Assembly: GCA_933228895.1 (NCBI GenBank)
Contig: OW121855.1
Location: forward strand, 46,762,698 to 46,826,697
Source of the DNA: Platycnemis pennipes
Taxonomy: Eukaryota; Arthropoda; Insecta; Odonata; Platycnemididae
Length of the DNA: 64,000 bases
Reading direction: 5' to 3'
Shown here: positions 35,286 to 46,572 of the stretch, piece by piece
Numbering within the stretch: position 1 is the stretch's first letter
Layout of the letters: the number at the start of each line of letters is the position of its first letter
Made by a program: the position numbers and the translations under genes
Notes under the pieces: model-generated
What the model was told of the DNA's origin: nothing
Databases searched by the model: none
The model's input: only the letters and a program-made list of their open reading frames with translations

Positions 35286-37971
35286 CATGAATAAATAATT
35301 CGAATGAATTCGGGGATGATATTACAGCAATATTTCTACTAGCATCTTGCATCAACAGACTTGTAGTAGACTGTAGACAGTGTAGTTGTCAAACGAGCAT
35401 CAACGACTGCAAAAAATAAGATTCAGCGAATAAACAATGTTAATATAATCAGTCTATGATGGTAAACAACGGGAAATGTATGTATTATACAACTGCTAAT
35501 TTATTAAACATTTTACCCTGTCAAGGCTCTCAGGGAGATTGGAACAGCCCTGTTTTAGCTTATAGGACTAGGCGAGTGACGAGAGTTTTAAGGAATAATT
35601 ACTTTCTCCTTCCTTGTTACACCGTTGGGGCTCTTCCAAAATTTCATTTTTTAAGACTAATTTTCCTGCTCGGATCCCCTTGATTAAACCCTCTTTCCAT
35701 CCACCCAACTCCGCTCTTAAGCCTCGAACCTCTCCTGCATTCGACGGACGAAGACTGCAATTGGCATGTTCTCCCCTCAATCTCGAGGCCGAAACGAGAC
35801 GCAGGAAAAGGGAGGGAAAAAAGTTTTTCTTCCGTCGCGAGTTGAATCCGACCTCTCGGTGATTAAACTAATCCCGGGACAGACATCCGCTCGGAACGTC
35901 CGGAAGGGGTTCGGACAGGGAGCCGAGAAGGCCCAACTAAGCTCCCTGATCCTCTTTTCACCCTTTTCTGTAGCATAAATAGGCATGTATCCATAACATA
36001 TTATGTTTCTTTACTTAGAATTAAACCTTTTGACTATCTTGTAACACACTAGTAGAAGTCGGGTTACCGATGAAGCTATTTTCTAACATGACAGAGATGA
36101 TGACATTTAGGATTTAAGAAAAGATAGGTGGAGCATTGTGTTAAATGGTGTCGAAACCTGAGAAACGAGGAGTAATGCTGGAAACGGATTGAAGGTTGTG
36201 CGTCTCCGAAGTGGTGGACGAAATCCGACGGACAGAAAGGAATAAGGAAATGCTGCTAATGGAAGGGTAGAGAAAGAGCACTTCGATCTAAAACTATGTG
36301 GGGACATGCGTAAATGATATGACAAAATGGGATGTTGAAATGATTCAGGATAAAATGTAAGGTAATAGAAGGAGAAGAACTATAATAGGTTTTTGGTGTG
36401 AAGAAAGATAGGTAGGAAGTCGAGGGACGAAAGTTGCTTGTGTTAGGGAACGGTACCAACAGCTGCGCTTTTGGTACCTTTTGCGCTTTCAAAAAAGGTA
36501 GTGCATAGGAAGAATTTTCGGAGTGACGGAGGCGTTGTGAGAAACCCTATGTCCCCATTAGCCTTCTCTCCTTGAAAATAGGGACCACATTTTAAATACT
36601 CATCTGGCCAATGGAATTTGGATATTGACGTGCTCTCCTCACTGCACCCAAGCTAGGAACGGATTCCGATTAAAAAGATGATGTCAATACTACTATTGGA
36701 GCCCAGGCCTTTAGGATTGAAGATCAGCCTCTTATAGACCAGGCTCTAAGCATCAAACCAACCCGACCCTCTCAGAAACAAATGTCTTAAACATAAACTT
36801 AAGAGCATTTGTATGACCCTCCAATGCAGTTACCCAAATTTTCCTGCTATATAACACTTCGTAAATTCAGAAATTTTAACGGTAACTTAGTTTATTTTAC
36901 AAAGTAAGTAAAAGTCAGTACACACACATTCAATAAAAATTCAGTTTTTCGCGGAGCACCAATTAACTTTCCTTAGAACACCAGTGTTCCACGGCGTATA
37001 GCATAGGAAGCCATGATCAAAGGTCGCTTGAGGACATAAAAATTGAAAGAAGGCAATTATTTTCTTCAGCTGTATTTTTTCAGTAGGGTGCAAGTTGGTT
37101 TAAGAGCAAATAGCGTTATAAAATAAATGTTTCAACGCAACAAGTGAAAGTAGAACTGGCCCATGAAAACTTAGCCTAACCAGTAGAATACAATAATTAT
37201 AACCCTATTCAAAATACAATAATATGTGGAAAGATTATTCGAAATAATTATTGAGCATTTGGCAAGCTCTACAACATTCCCTACGGTATTTTTTTCCTTT
37301 CTACCTCTTTCACAACAGTTCATGTAACTGCATGTGCGTATAAATATTTCTTTATTTGGAGGGGCCGTAAGATTGCATGTCTCTCAAGAGGGCAGGGCAG
37401 AAACGCTTGGAATTCCCTTAGAGGGTAAGGTTTTTTTTTTGCGTTGGACTGAAACAAAAGGGGTCCGCGTAAGTGGAGAGGGAAATTTGTGTGTTTCAGA
37501 TCCCACTTTCCGCTTCCGTGTGGCGGTGGTCTGCGGGAGTCTGGTCTGCCTGGTAACGCCCCCGGGGGTCAGGGGGAGCGGCGGTAAGGGCGAGAAGGGG
37601 TTATCTCCACACTCAAGACTTCATGCGACTGCGAAGCATATCCTCACGACTAGTAGGAAGAATACTGGCATTAATATGAGAAATAATTTTGCCTAAACTC
37701 ACTGCATCGCTTCCTACGCGTTTATTTAAGCTCTGTTAAAATGGAAAAATACACAAGTTAATGTTTCTAAAATTCAACGGATTCGAAGTTCGCCTGCTTA
37801 TGAGCCACGGCAACTCATTGATTTTCTGGACTGACTAATGCCAACGTTAGGGTCTTCTTTATTTAAAAATGCAACAGAATTAGATAGTTAATTACCTAAA
37901 TATAAATATTGATTAACCTTTGCATCTCAAAAGAGTGTATGAACCTCCTTCTTAAATGTATGAAACATCGC
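35286..37971. other. Mixed non-coding stretch
   Basis: A small GC-rich segment at about 35640-35960 and another at about 37380-37620 interrupt AT-rich DNA. The 120-codon frame at 37334-37696 starts at GTG and is Gly/Val-rich without a domain. No gene supported. Confidence 0.3.
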
Positions 37972-38145
37972 CATCATCTGTCAACAATCATAGGGTTGGC
38001 TTTACACAATTCCCCACTGGTTGTAACTATCAGCTAACCTCTTCATTAGATCGAATATTAGATCTAGGTTTTGGCGTTCGGCGTTGGTTTGATGCTCTCA
38101 GAGTGGTTCCGGGCTTTCTTCCGCGTAGGTTGGCAAGATAACAAC
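37972..38145 (-). pseudogene. LINE 3'-end fragment
   Basis: On the minus strand, an LMKRLADSYNQWG-like translation is followed by AGCCAACCCTATGATTGTTGACAGATGATGG. The same layout (a MKxLADxRxEW-type C terminus, then a short tail with GATTGTTGACxGAT and an ATG-rich end) is seen at 53525-54425 and 41083-41195. Only the 3' end is present and the coding part is interrupted. Confidence 0.5.
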
Positions 38146-39239
38146 AAATGACAACCTCTTCATATTTGCAGTATTTTTCTCTTTCAAATCCTTAACTACT
38201 CGTTCTATATGATAACACTTTTTATTAAAGTTATTTTAACTAAGGGTATTTAATAGTTTGACGGAAGCAGTAGTTATAATAGGACTGATTTGCAAGTATA
38301 TTTGGATACATACACCTGGATATACTTTACGTACGGCTTTCAACATAAGCGCAGAGCTTAACGATAATTACTCGTATTTTGTAGAAAATATCCAATCTTC
38401 AAATACTCTCGCACACCATTCTAACCTGTTTATATTTGATTCACCTCTTTCTCATAAATTTAGCTCAATAATAACTCCTTTCTTTCCTGAGACTCTAAAT
38501 ATACTTATTCAACATCATTTCTTTTATCACTTAATTCATTAATAAGCCGTCTGGCTCTTTATTGCGCATCCTTGCGAGTTTTTATAATGTCCCTGTCCTC
38601 ATCGGTATGATCAAGTTTGTGCTTAGTAGTGCGTTGATAGTAAAACATTTTACCGGAAATATTTTTCTTGTGTACCCTCAATATTCAGTTTAGCCCTTTG
38701 ATAATGAGGGCTGAAATGGTCTTTTTTTGTTAAGAAATTTATGTATTTTCAAGGATTCAACAAAAACAATAATATTCAAATACTTTTCGCACAACCTTTT
38801 TTAAAAATATATATCTTTCAAGTACCCCTGAGCTAAAATTGCTCGTCCGAAGGTGCTTGCATACACGTGATGTATCGTGACAGACACTTTAAATGAATTA
38901 ATTAATACAACAATCTAAAGCTGCTGGATTAAAGATCCATTTCTAACAATAATTTCCAGGCCTTCCTTTTCAAATCACTTACCTATATCATTTAAGCCAA
39001 GTAAGCACGCCAAATATTTAGCAGCCTTGGTACCACAACACACAGCCCTCTTTCACCAAGCATGTTGTTAAATTTTGACCGATCGTAAATATCCTTCCTT
39101 CTTAGCTCCATGCTTGTATTGCCTATAAATCTTATATTTCACACTAAAATAACAGTTGAAAATTGAAGTGCAGTCAAATAGTATTTTCAAAAATTAAATA
39201 TTTAATTTCTAATAACATTGAGTTAATTGCATACTGATA
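38146..39239. other. AT-rich non-coding stretch
   Basis: No gene or repeat family recognised. Confidence 0.35.
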
Positions 39240-39954
39240 TTACCTTTTTATACACACTAAAAATAGTCTTAACAATTTTTTTTGCAAATTCCTTAAATTA
39301 GGTGTATGCATATTTTCTGCATTTTCCCAAATATGTATGCCATATCTTAATGATGATTCTACTAGAGTATGATATATTTTCACCATAACATTGCTGGTCA
39401 CTGCATTTTTAATATGATATAATTGGAATGAAACTTTTCGTAATTCACCATTTAAAGTAAGGATATGATCTCCAAATTTTAATTTATAATCTACTACCAC
39501 ACCTAAGTATTAACTTGAGACATGGTAGGGCAGCAGCATGCAGTAATATTATTCACATTAGCATGCACACATAAATGGTCATGTATAAAGGTATTAGCAC
39601 ATTTCAGTCGATTTGATTCACTCACAATTTGCATAAAATTGAATTTTTTCGTATAAATTTTCAATTTACAGTCATGTGGCCATTTAGCTAAAACATTAAT
39701 TTCAGTTTTCACATATTCACAAGTTATTACAAAGTCATTGCAAGAAGAGACCAGTAGTAGGTACACCATCTGCATATATTATAATCTGTAGTATTTTTTC
39801 TTAAACCATGAAAAATATCGTTAACATTTATTGAAAAAAGTATTGTATCCAATATTGAACATTGAACACCATAATGTAGCTTTTTCTTTTCATTCAATAA
39901 AATCTTGGTAGGTAGGTAGTATTTGTTTGTAGGGTGCGTCGACGGCATGGTCAT
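39240..39954 (-). pseudogene. Decayed LINE reverse transcriptase, second family
   Basis: Minus-strand frames, broken by frameshifts and stops, give in order: YGVQCSILDTILFSINVNDIFHG (worn GVPQGSxLGPxLFxxxINDL block), ICRWCTYYW at the place of the catalytic F/YADD motif, a middle segment, then MVVDYKLKFGDHI (the 'LGVxxDxKLxxxxHI' block) and SSLRYGIHIWENA (the 'RPxLxYGxxxWxxA' block). This is the usual order of an RT palm and C-terminal region of Jockey/CR1-like LINEs. The catalytic Asp pair is not readable, so the copy is dead. It differs clearly from the 61.3-kb family. Confidence 0.65.
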
Positions 39955-41082
39955 TTTGCACCTCTACTCTTCAAAGTTATGTATATACTTTCTATATTCG
40001 GATAAGGCAGGTTGTCAGGTAGCTAGATTTATTGCTTATCTATTATAGGGTTCAGGTTAAAACCATTTACATTTCCTAAACTGTTGCTTATATTTTATTA
40101 AAAAGCGCCGTTTCCTTTAGAAATAAAATTACGCGGCCAATAGCATTGGGGTCGTCACCCAGAATGGACCCTAGGTCACCCAATGCCCAGTCGCAATAAA
40201 ATCTTAATCTTGACCAGAGTATGACGGTCAATGTTATATAATATCTCCAATAAGGTGGGGATATCGACAGTATCAACTACTTTGTTTTAATCACTATAGG
40301 AGACAATAACCTTATTTACTTTATGCAAGTTAAATTTAATAGTATCAGCAAAATATCTTGATCATCACTGGTACTAATCTGGTACTGGTATCTAATACAT
40401 CATACTTAGTTAGAGTCATACAAGGAAACAAATTGTACTTACTGATCAGTCACATAGAGCCATGTGATGGGATAAATTTATGACGCTTGTCCTAAATTTT
40501 TTATCAAAGGTTTCGATTTAATGGATTTTTGTCCCTATTTTACTCGGGGAAAATGATGTCCCTCACTGATACATCCAATTTAAAAAAATAAAGTTTTTTG
40601 CACCTCAAGGAGCGAGGACTTTCTGTGTAACGGCTGAGCTGTACATTTAATGCAATTCTACTCGATAATATGCCAGTTACGAGGTGAGGGACTACGAGGA
40701 GAGTAAATAGCGTCACACTACTTCCTCATTCATTTAAAATTTAAATCACATTATTTTTTGGGTCGTGGACTCATTTCATCGAAAGAGAAACGTACTTGCA
40801 TCTCATTTCCATTTCCTTTGCAGTTGTTCCGTTTTTATATTCTACGCTTGAGCGATTACGGCATGGAGACGGTATATTTTAGGCATCCGTTTACGACCAA
40901 GTTCCGCAGTCATATCGTTATGTTATTTCGTATTGTAAGCGAAAATAAAGCTCTCAATCATGCATCAACCTGTCATTTATCCTTTTAGGGTCGTGATTTT
41001 CAATGGCAGTTACCTTTGGTGGTGGTGGGATAACAAATTTGTGCACAGCAAACTAATTTTATGTATTTGTTCAATTATATAC
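39955..41082. other. AT-rich non-coding stretch
   Basis: Contains an imperfect stem of CATTGGGG/CACCCAATG type at about 40144-40185. No gene recognised. Confidence 0.35.
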
Positions 41083-41195
41083 CTAAATATGAAGAGATTT
41101 GCTGAGAGTTGGCTAGGAGCTAGGAGAGTTGGAGAGGAGAGTGGAGAGCTGCGTCAAAACAATTCCAGAATTGTTGACTGATGACAATGATGAAC
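41083..41195 (+). pseudogene. LINE 3'-end fragment
   Basis: The plus-strand translation MKRFAESW...GELRQNNSRIVD and the tail AGAATTGTTGACTGATGACAATGATG parallel the end of the element at 53525-54425 (MKMLADRRIEWRAARNQS, then ATTGTTGACCGATAATG). A small insertion (GTTGGCTAGGAGC, repeated as GAGAGTTGGAGAGG) interrupts the coding part. Confidence 0.5.
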
Positions 41196-43849
41196 GGAGA
41201 TACGTAAATTTTAGAGTTATATATCGTGGCAAGAAAGGAAATCTAATGTTAAAGTTCTATGTAAAAGTTATTATATTCATTATGCTTCATAAATTTATTT
41301 CTTGAAAAATGAATAATCAAGACGGTAGTTTACGGAAAGAAAACCGTGAAAAATATTCAACGCATTCGGAAATGTAGTACTTCGTTCTCTCGAAATGTAA
41401 TCTTATAAAATGGCATTTATCACTGAATTTGTGAGAGAGACTCCCGTTTACTTCTGAAATATTCTCATCGGTATATTACTGCACAGGAGAATATTTAACA
41501 AGCAATACATGAACAGTCCCGAGGCCATTGATAACAGATACGAGGCCAGTGATTACAGTAGTAGGACTGCTTCTAAATAATATAACATTCCCTGTCTGTT
41601 TGGAGACTCTTAGGATATTTAATTTCAAAGTGCTCTGTCTGATTCTAGTGCTAATTGAAAAGCGTTCAACTTTTTTCTTACCATCTATACTTTTTCCAAG
41701 TGTTAAGTTGCGGCATGTGTCGTATTCTGTTAAAATCCACTTCGGAATTTCAGGAACAACAGACGTATCAAGGTCCAGTGAACACGTTTTGACCCTTTTT
41801 TCAATGAATACAATTTTTTGGCATGCGTGCTCTCATTAAAGCGTGCGTCTGTGCGTGATTTCGACGACGTAGATGTGAGAGTTCTCACCCTTGGTTTTAC
41901 CTCGCAATTTTTAACAAACCGCTTGTTAGACATGCAGTAAAAGGTATGCATCTAGTCCTGGGATTATATTAATTCACATGAAGTAGACTTTTATTGTTAT
42001 TTTTTGCCACTCCGTTGTTCTGATGAAGTTTAAAAAGATTTTAGGGGTAACGTAAAACAGTGAGTGTGAACTAAATGGCTTCCACGACATTTTCTCAAAC
42101 TTTTTTTTATTTGATAAAAAGAAATGAAAAAGGAGGTGCTTATCTTAGGGTGTGTTTCATAACAAATAAACCTGTCCGTAAATATCGCTATCCAATCTAT
42201 GAGCATGCTCTAAGTATCATTTGAGTAGACATAAATACAAACATTTGCTAATTTTTCTCGGCAACATTTTCTGCACACAGAGTAACTACTTTGATAACAA
42301 ATCATCATCATTACGTTTTTAACTCCATTATGCTAACCTAGACGTTAGTGATGAAATGACAGTAGGAATAATGGATAGCCGGTGAAGAGCGATTCGCGCA
42401 TCCGAGTACCTACAAGTCGAGTATTTTCATTCTTATTGTTGGAGGAAGAATTATAGCTCCTATTCTCAGTAAACCGATGATTTTTGTGCTAAAGAATCAC
42501 CCATGTTAATGATTTACATATTTAAATGGTCAGTATTAAATCTCCTGTTTCTGTTTTCTAATGCATAATTCTCAATTTTCTGCATTGAAGCCGTTTCACA
42601 TCCCATATTTCAGTATTACCTCACATGTTAAAATTATTGACCTGATATTTTCACAAGGACGAGATTGAGGCAACAATTGGGAAACTATACAGAGTTTATC
42701 ATATTTAGTGTAACATTTTTTTTACCCAGGAACAGTATCGGAGATAAATGTTGTTTACACTATTTAGTTTATCGAACGAATTCAAATTCGTGACAGTGAC
42801 TACTTGTTGCAAGGTCGTAATGATTATCGAGTAAAGCTTCCCCAACTGCGTATTAAGATTTTAAGATATGGTGCCGTTTTACTGTCTTATACTATCCACA
42901 TATTTCATCGTCAGAGGACCCAGCTCTGTCGAGGAGCCGAGCGGACACCCATTTGAAAGCGAATTAGCATTCTTCCTACCCTATGCTCTCATCAAATATC
43001 ACAAAAGTACGTGTCAGATTTTGTAGTCTATGAGCTATTATGCTTTTGAACTTAATCTCTGAATTTATTCATTTCGTATTGTTCAGGCAACATTTTTTAA
43101 ATGAAATTTTGCGGTAAATTGCCATCTTCATTATTACTCAGGAAAAACTTTTCAGGCCCATTTGATGAGAGCTCAAATGAAACAATCAAACCCCGCCCAG
43201 AAAATGAACTTTATGTTCATTTTTCTAAGCGACTTGTACTTTGACTTTGATGGAGTGCCTTCAGCTCACTATAAAATTTCAAAATTCATTTCCACCCGTA
43301 AGTTCAATAATTCTAATATAAGTTTCTCTACATCTCGGCAGGTATAGAAGGATAACCAAAAGATGATGGTACAAATAAATGTACCAGTGGTCTCATAGCC
43401 CTATTCATCAATAAAATTTCCTTAATTTGCGTTATGAAAACGAATCACAAGAGGGGTTCATCACGGTTGTATTCTTCGTGACGTTCTCATTGAGTGTAGA
43501 GAAAGTTCATCTGATTTTCGATTTTAGTCCCCCGTGTAATCAACTCATATATCTGCCATGTTGCACAATACCGTTCTTCTTATACTGACATTTAAATATA
43601 CACTTAATAGCCAAAATTACTAACTCAGATTAGATACCTATTAGTGATCATGACTATCGTTGAACTTTGCCGCACTCAAGGCCATAAAAGATAAGTCTTT
43701 ACATTCCTCGGCCACCCTTTGATTTAATCCGTAGATTCGATCTTGATGATCAGCGCCGCCCAATGGGGGCGGTAAGAACTTCGCTTTATGCGCAAATGGC
43801 CGGGGATTTGCACGATGCGGACACATAAAATATTTCTCCCACACTGAGG
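41196..43849. other. AT-rich non-coding stretch
   Basis: No gene or repeat family recognised. Open frames are at most about 103 codons and featureless. Confidence 0.35.
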
Positions 43850-44290
43850 CTTGAAGGGGATCGAGCGTAAGAAAGATCTCACGCGAGCTAAGAAGAAGGC
43901 CGGAGAGTGGAGAAGGAACGAGGGGGAGGAGGGGGAGGGTGGTGGTGGGGAGTGGTGCCTTCGAAAAAACAAATGCGAAACGAGTCCTGCAAGGCGAGGA
44001 GGAGGCGGTCGTGCTGGTGGTGCTCTCCTCCCTCTCCCTCCCCTCAGCCCACTCCGTTCCTCGCACTGCTTCTCGTCTCACCCCCTCCCACCCTCACCCC
44101 ACACACCCCCTTCAGATGCTGCATCCCGCAACGAAAACCTACGGAGGAGCATTCTTCGCCTTCGGTCAGGGACGAGTCCCGTCTCGGACCATTGCCTCTT
44201 GGGTTTTAAAGGACGCGCAGAGGTGATTGGGACGCGGGCAGGAGTAAGGAATCCGGGGGAGGAAGGTTAAAGGCATAGGTCACGTGACAT
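43850..44290. other. GC-rich island with a G-quadruplex-type motif
   Basis: Purine-rich on the plus strand to about 44010, then pyrimidine-rich to about 44110. At 43922-43950 there are four G-runs of three or more with short loops (GGGGGA, GGAGGGGGA, GGGTGGTGGT, GGGG), fitting the usual G4 pattern. Overlapping frames of 95-146 codons occur in five of six frames, a sign of stop-poor composition rather than a gene. Confidence 0.4.
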
Positions 44291-45144
44291 AAAAGAGATC
44301 GATTCATTAGCGTGGGACAGCTATGGAGGAACGAGTGGTTTCGGGAGGGAGGAGTGTTGATGACGGGCAACAGAGCAATAGTTGGGACCTGATGGCATTT
44401 GCTGCGAGTACATACAGACCGGAGTAATGTCTGACGAATGTGTAATTATCATACAATTCAGTTTTAATTATCCATTTAATTATTTCGTCCTCGCTTATCA
44501 AACTCTCCTTTGGTGTTGCTTGACTTATATTATTATTATTTCAGCACAAAGACCAGAGGGTAGAAATAATTGTTGCTGTCGATATTGCTCATCTAACAAG
44601 CGCATGCCCATGCGTGTTTAGAAGTAGTAGAAAATGCAGTATGACATAATGAAACCTGCAAGAGGTCAGGTTTCAAGAAGGGGAACAATTGATGAATTTA
44701 TATGCAAAGGTTTGTGTCCATGTTCGTAATCCAGTAGCAAACATTATGCCGTGCCCATGGGGTATAAAAAAAACCGGGAGACGCCATTGGTTCCCGAGAC
44801 TGGAAGTGCAAGTTTTAGTGCAATGCGTCGGCATTCTTTGCACTTAAGCTTTTCTGAAGAGTGACCTTGATAGTTGTTGTTCCTCCTTGACAGTAGAGTG
44901 AAGAGTTTAAGAATTTTTAAACTACAAACAGTTTTCTTCTATGCGAAAATGGCCGACTAAGTATGAACAAAGTATGTGTGAATCTTTAAATTTGCTCAAT
45001 GCCCTAAGCCCTACGAATTTCTTTCTGAAAGTCTTTTTCCCAGAGATATGATTGATAGATGATGATAGAGCTCACTGCTGCAGTGGAAGGATTCCCAGAA
45101 AAAATCAACCGTTCAATAATATAATTTACGAATACAATAAATCG
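44291..45144. other. Non-coding stretch
   Basis: No gene or repeat recognised. Confidence 0.35.
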
Positions 45145-45356
45145 TTTCAGGCGTGACTTTGTGGAAGTTGCTAATATTCATAATGAAACACAGTAGTAAT
45201 ACTCCACACTTAATTTAACACCAACCGACCCGGGTTTCGGCAGCTCAGTGCCATTTTCTAGGCACTGAGAAGAGGTCTAGAAAAAGGCACTGAGTTGCCG
45301 AAACCAGGGTCGGTTTATGTTAAATTAAGTGTGGTGTATTACTACGGTGTTTCATT
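45145..45356. mobile_element. Foldback element with hammerhead-like GAAAC/ACCCGGGT boxes
   Basis: Arms 45181-45261 and 45278-45356 are inverted repeats of about 80 bp with a short centre. Read outward, each arm holds a CTAGAAA box, GGCACTGAG(C/T)TGCC (a GGCA/TGCC hairpin), GAAAC, then ACCCGGGT (left arm, self-complementary) or ACCAGGGT (right arm), then C and GGTT. The outer ends are GTGTTTCATT and its complement. An adjacent segment at 45145-45175 (CGTTTCAGGCGTGACTTTGTGG) is found in inverted orientation beside the related sequence at about 63000-63140. No coding sequence. Confidence 0.65.
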
Positions 45357-45711
45357 GTGTACATAAGTTTCCATTAGTTCACAAGACTTAATCTCGAACA
45401 TTGTCTTTTTATATTTTCATCTGATCATCCGGAGAGCATCATTTCTTCCTAGCATCGAATATGAACTTTTCATAAATGCTGTTGAATGCCCCTTTGGGGT
45501 GAGGCAAATTATTTCCATTTTGTTTGATTTTTCGCATAAATCATCGTCATTGATCAGTGTTTCATTGAATTAGATTTTTATTTAGCAAATTATTCTTCAA
45601 GTAGACCCCTGTTCACGAAATAATTGCCATTGTAATAAGTGCTAAGACTTCGCACGCTGATATTCATTTAATTATAGCTGGCTAATAGAAATTTCTGTTC
45701 TGTATTTTCAG
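45357..45711. other. AT-rich non-coding stretch
   Basis: No repeat or gene recognised. It ends in the pyrimidine-rich acceptor-like sequence before 45712. Confidence 0.35.
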
Positions 45712-45783
45712 GCCCCAAAATTAAGTTTCCTTGCCTGGAATATGACTTTCGCTGTTGGATTTGTAATTTTATCTTCCTTGTAA
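45712..45783 (+). CDS. Candidate terminal exon encoding a hydrophobic tail
   Basis: TTTCTGTTCTGTATTTTCAG is followed in phase 0 by 23 open codons and TAA (45781-45783). The peptide starts APKLSFLAW and ends with a hydrophobic stretch (FAVGFVILSSL), which could be the end of a membrane segment. No upstream donor exon has been joined and no AATAAA was seen close behind. It may be a chance acceptor. Confidence 0.15.
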   Translation, partial: APKLSFLAWNMTFAVGFVILSSL

Positions 45784-46035
45784 TGCTTTCATAAATTTTC
45801 AAGCATGAAGTACTTGTTAATTTTATGTTTTTTCATTACTAATAATCCAAGGATTATACTTGAAGATATCGGAACGTCCTCCATAGGCTGAATGGAAAAC
45901 GTCAGTGACGATAAAGTCTGCGTATTTCATTATAGTATGATGGTTGTGAAATTAGCTACGCAACTGTTGCAAGGGTGTGATTTATGCGGATATCCTTAGT
46001 AATTCCTATTGCAAAGAAACGTTTTGAGATGCCAA

Positions 46036-46572
46036 ATGTTGTACCAAAGAACATTCTCATACTTCAGTTTGTACCCCGCCAAGAAAAATTCTTTTGGCAA
46101 GATACTTTATTATAATGGAAATTATTTAAAACAACTCATTGATGAATTTTCAATGGAACATCCTTCTTTATTTTCAATCGGTTTTTGTCCTTTCTTTTCT
46201 AAGTTTACTCTAGTCTGGAAAAGTCTACCCTTTTCTCTTCATATTTGCCTTCTCAAAGCTTTTATCTCAGTCGACTGCAATGAAGCATTTCGAAAACCTG
46301 GGATTTTCCGAAAATATCGAGAAAAGCAATTTAGGAAGAAAAAACTATTCCCTTCGCCAGTTATGTTCATCAACTTTAGATCCGCAATGCCTATTAATTC
46401 AAAATCATCTTTCAAAAATATGTTGTCGAATTTTCTGTCCGTGAATAAAAATAGATACAATTACGAATATTTGGATCTTTCTAGGGCACATTCGTCAGTC
46501 TCGGTTCTCGAAATATTCATAATTTTTTTCGCGGACGTTCCCAAAGGTAACGCACGAGCCATCAGTAAATAA
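46036..46572 (+). CDS. Uncertain single-exon ORF, 178 codons
   Basis: An ATG-started frame (the open frame extends nine codons further upstream) runs to TAA at 46570-46572 in ordinary AT-rich DNA, where frames this long are uncommon. The product is basic and rich in Phe, Ser and Lys, with segments such as FRKPGIFRKYREKQFRKKK and NMLSNFLSVNKNRYNYEYLDLS. I see no signal peptide, motif or repeat and recognise no family. There is no splice-site, promoter or polyadenylation context that decides the case. Possibilities are a lineage-restricted gene, a relic of a mobile-element ORF, or chance. Confidence 0.2.
   Translation: MLYQRTFSYFSLYPAKKNSFGKILYYNGNYLKQLIDEFSMEHPSLFSIGFCPFFSKFTLVWKSLPFSLHICLLKAFISVDCNEAFRKPGIFRKYREKQFRKKKLFPSPVMFINFRSAMPINSKSSFKNMLSNFLSVNKNRYNYEYLDLSRAHSSVSVLEIFIIFFADVPKGNARAISK

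Noticed and set aside
43641..44081. 146-codon minus-strand open frame
   Set aside because: Lies in a G-rich island with open frames in most registers; Thr/Ser/Pro-rich without motifs.
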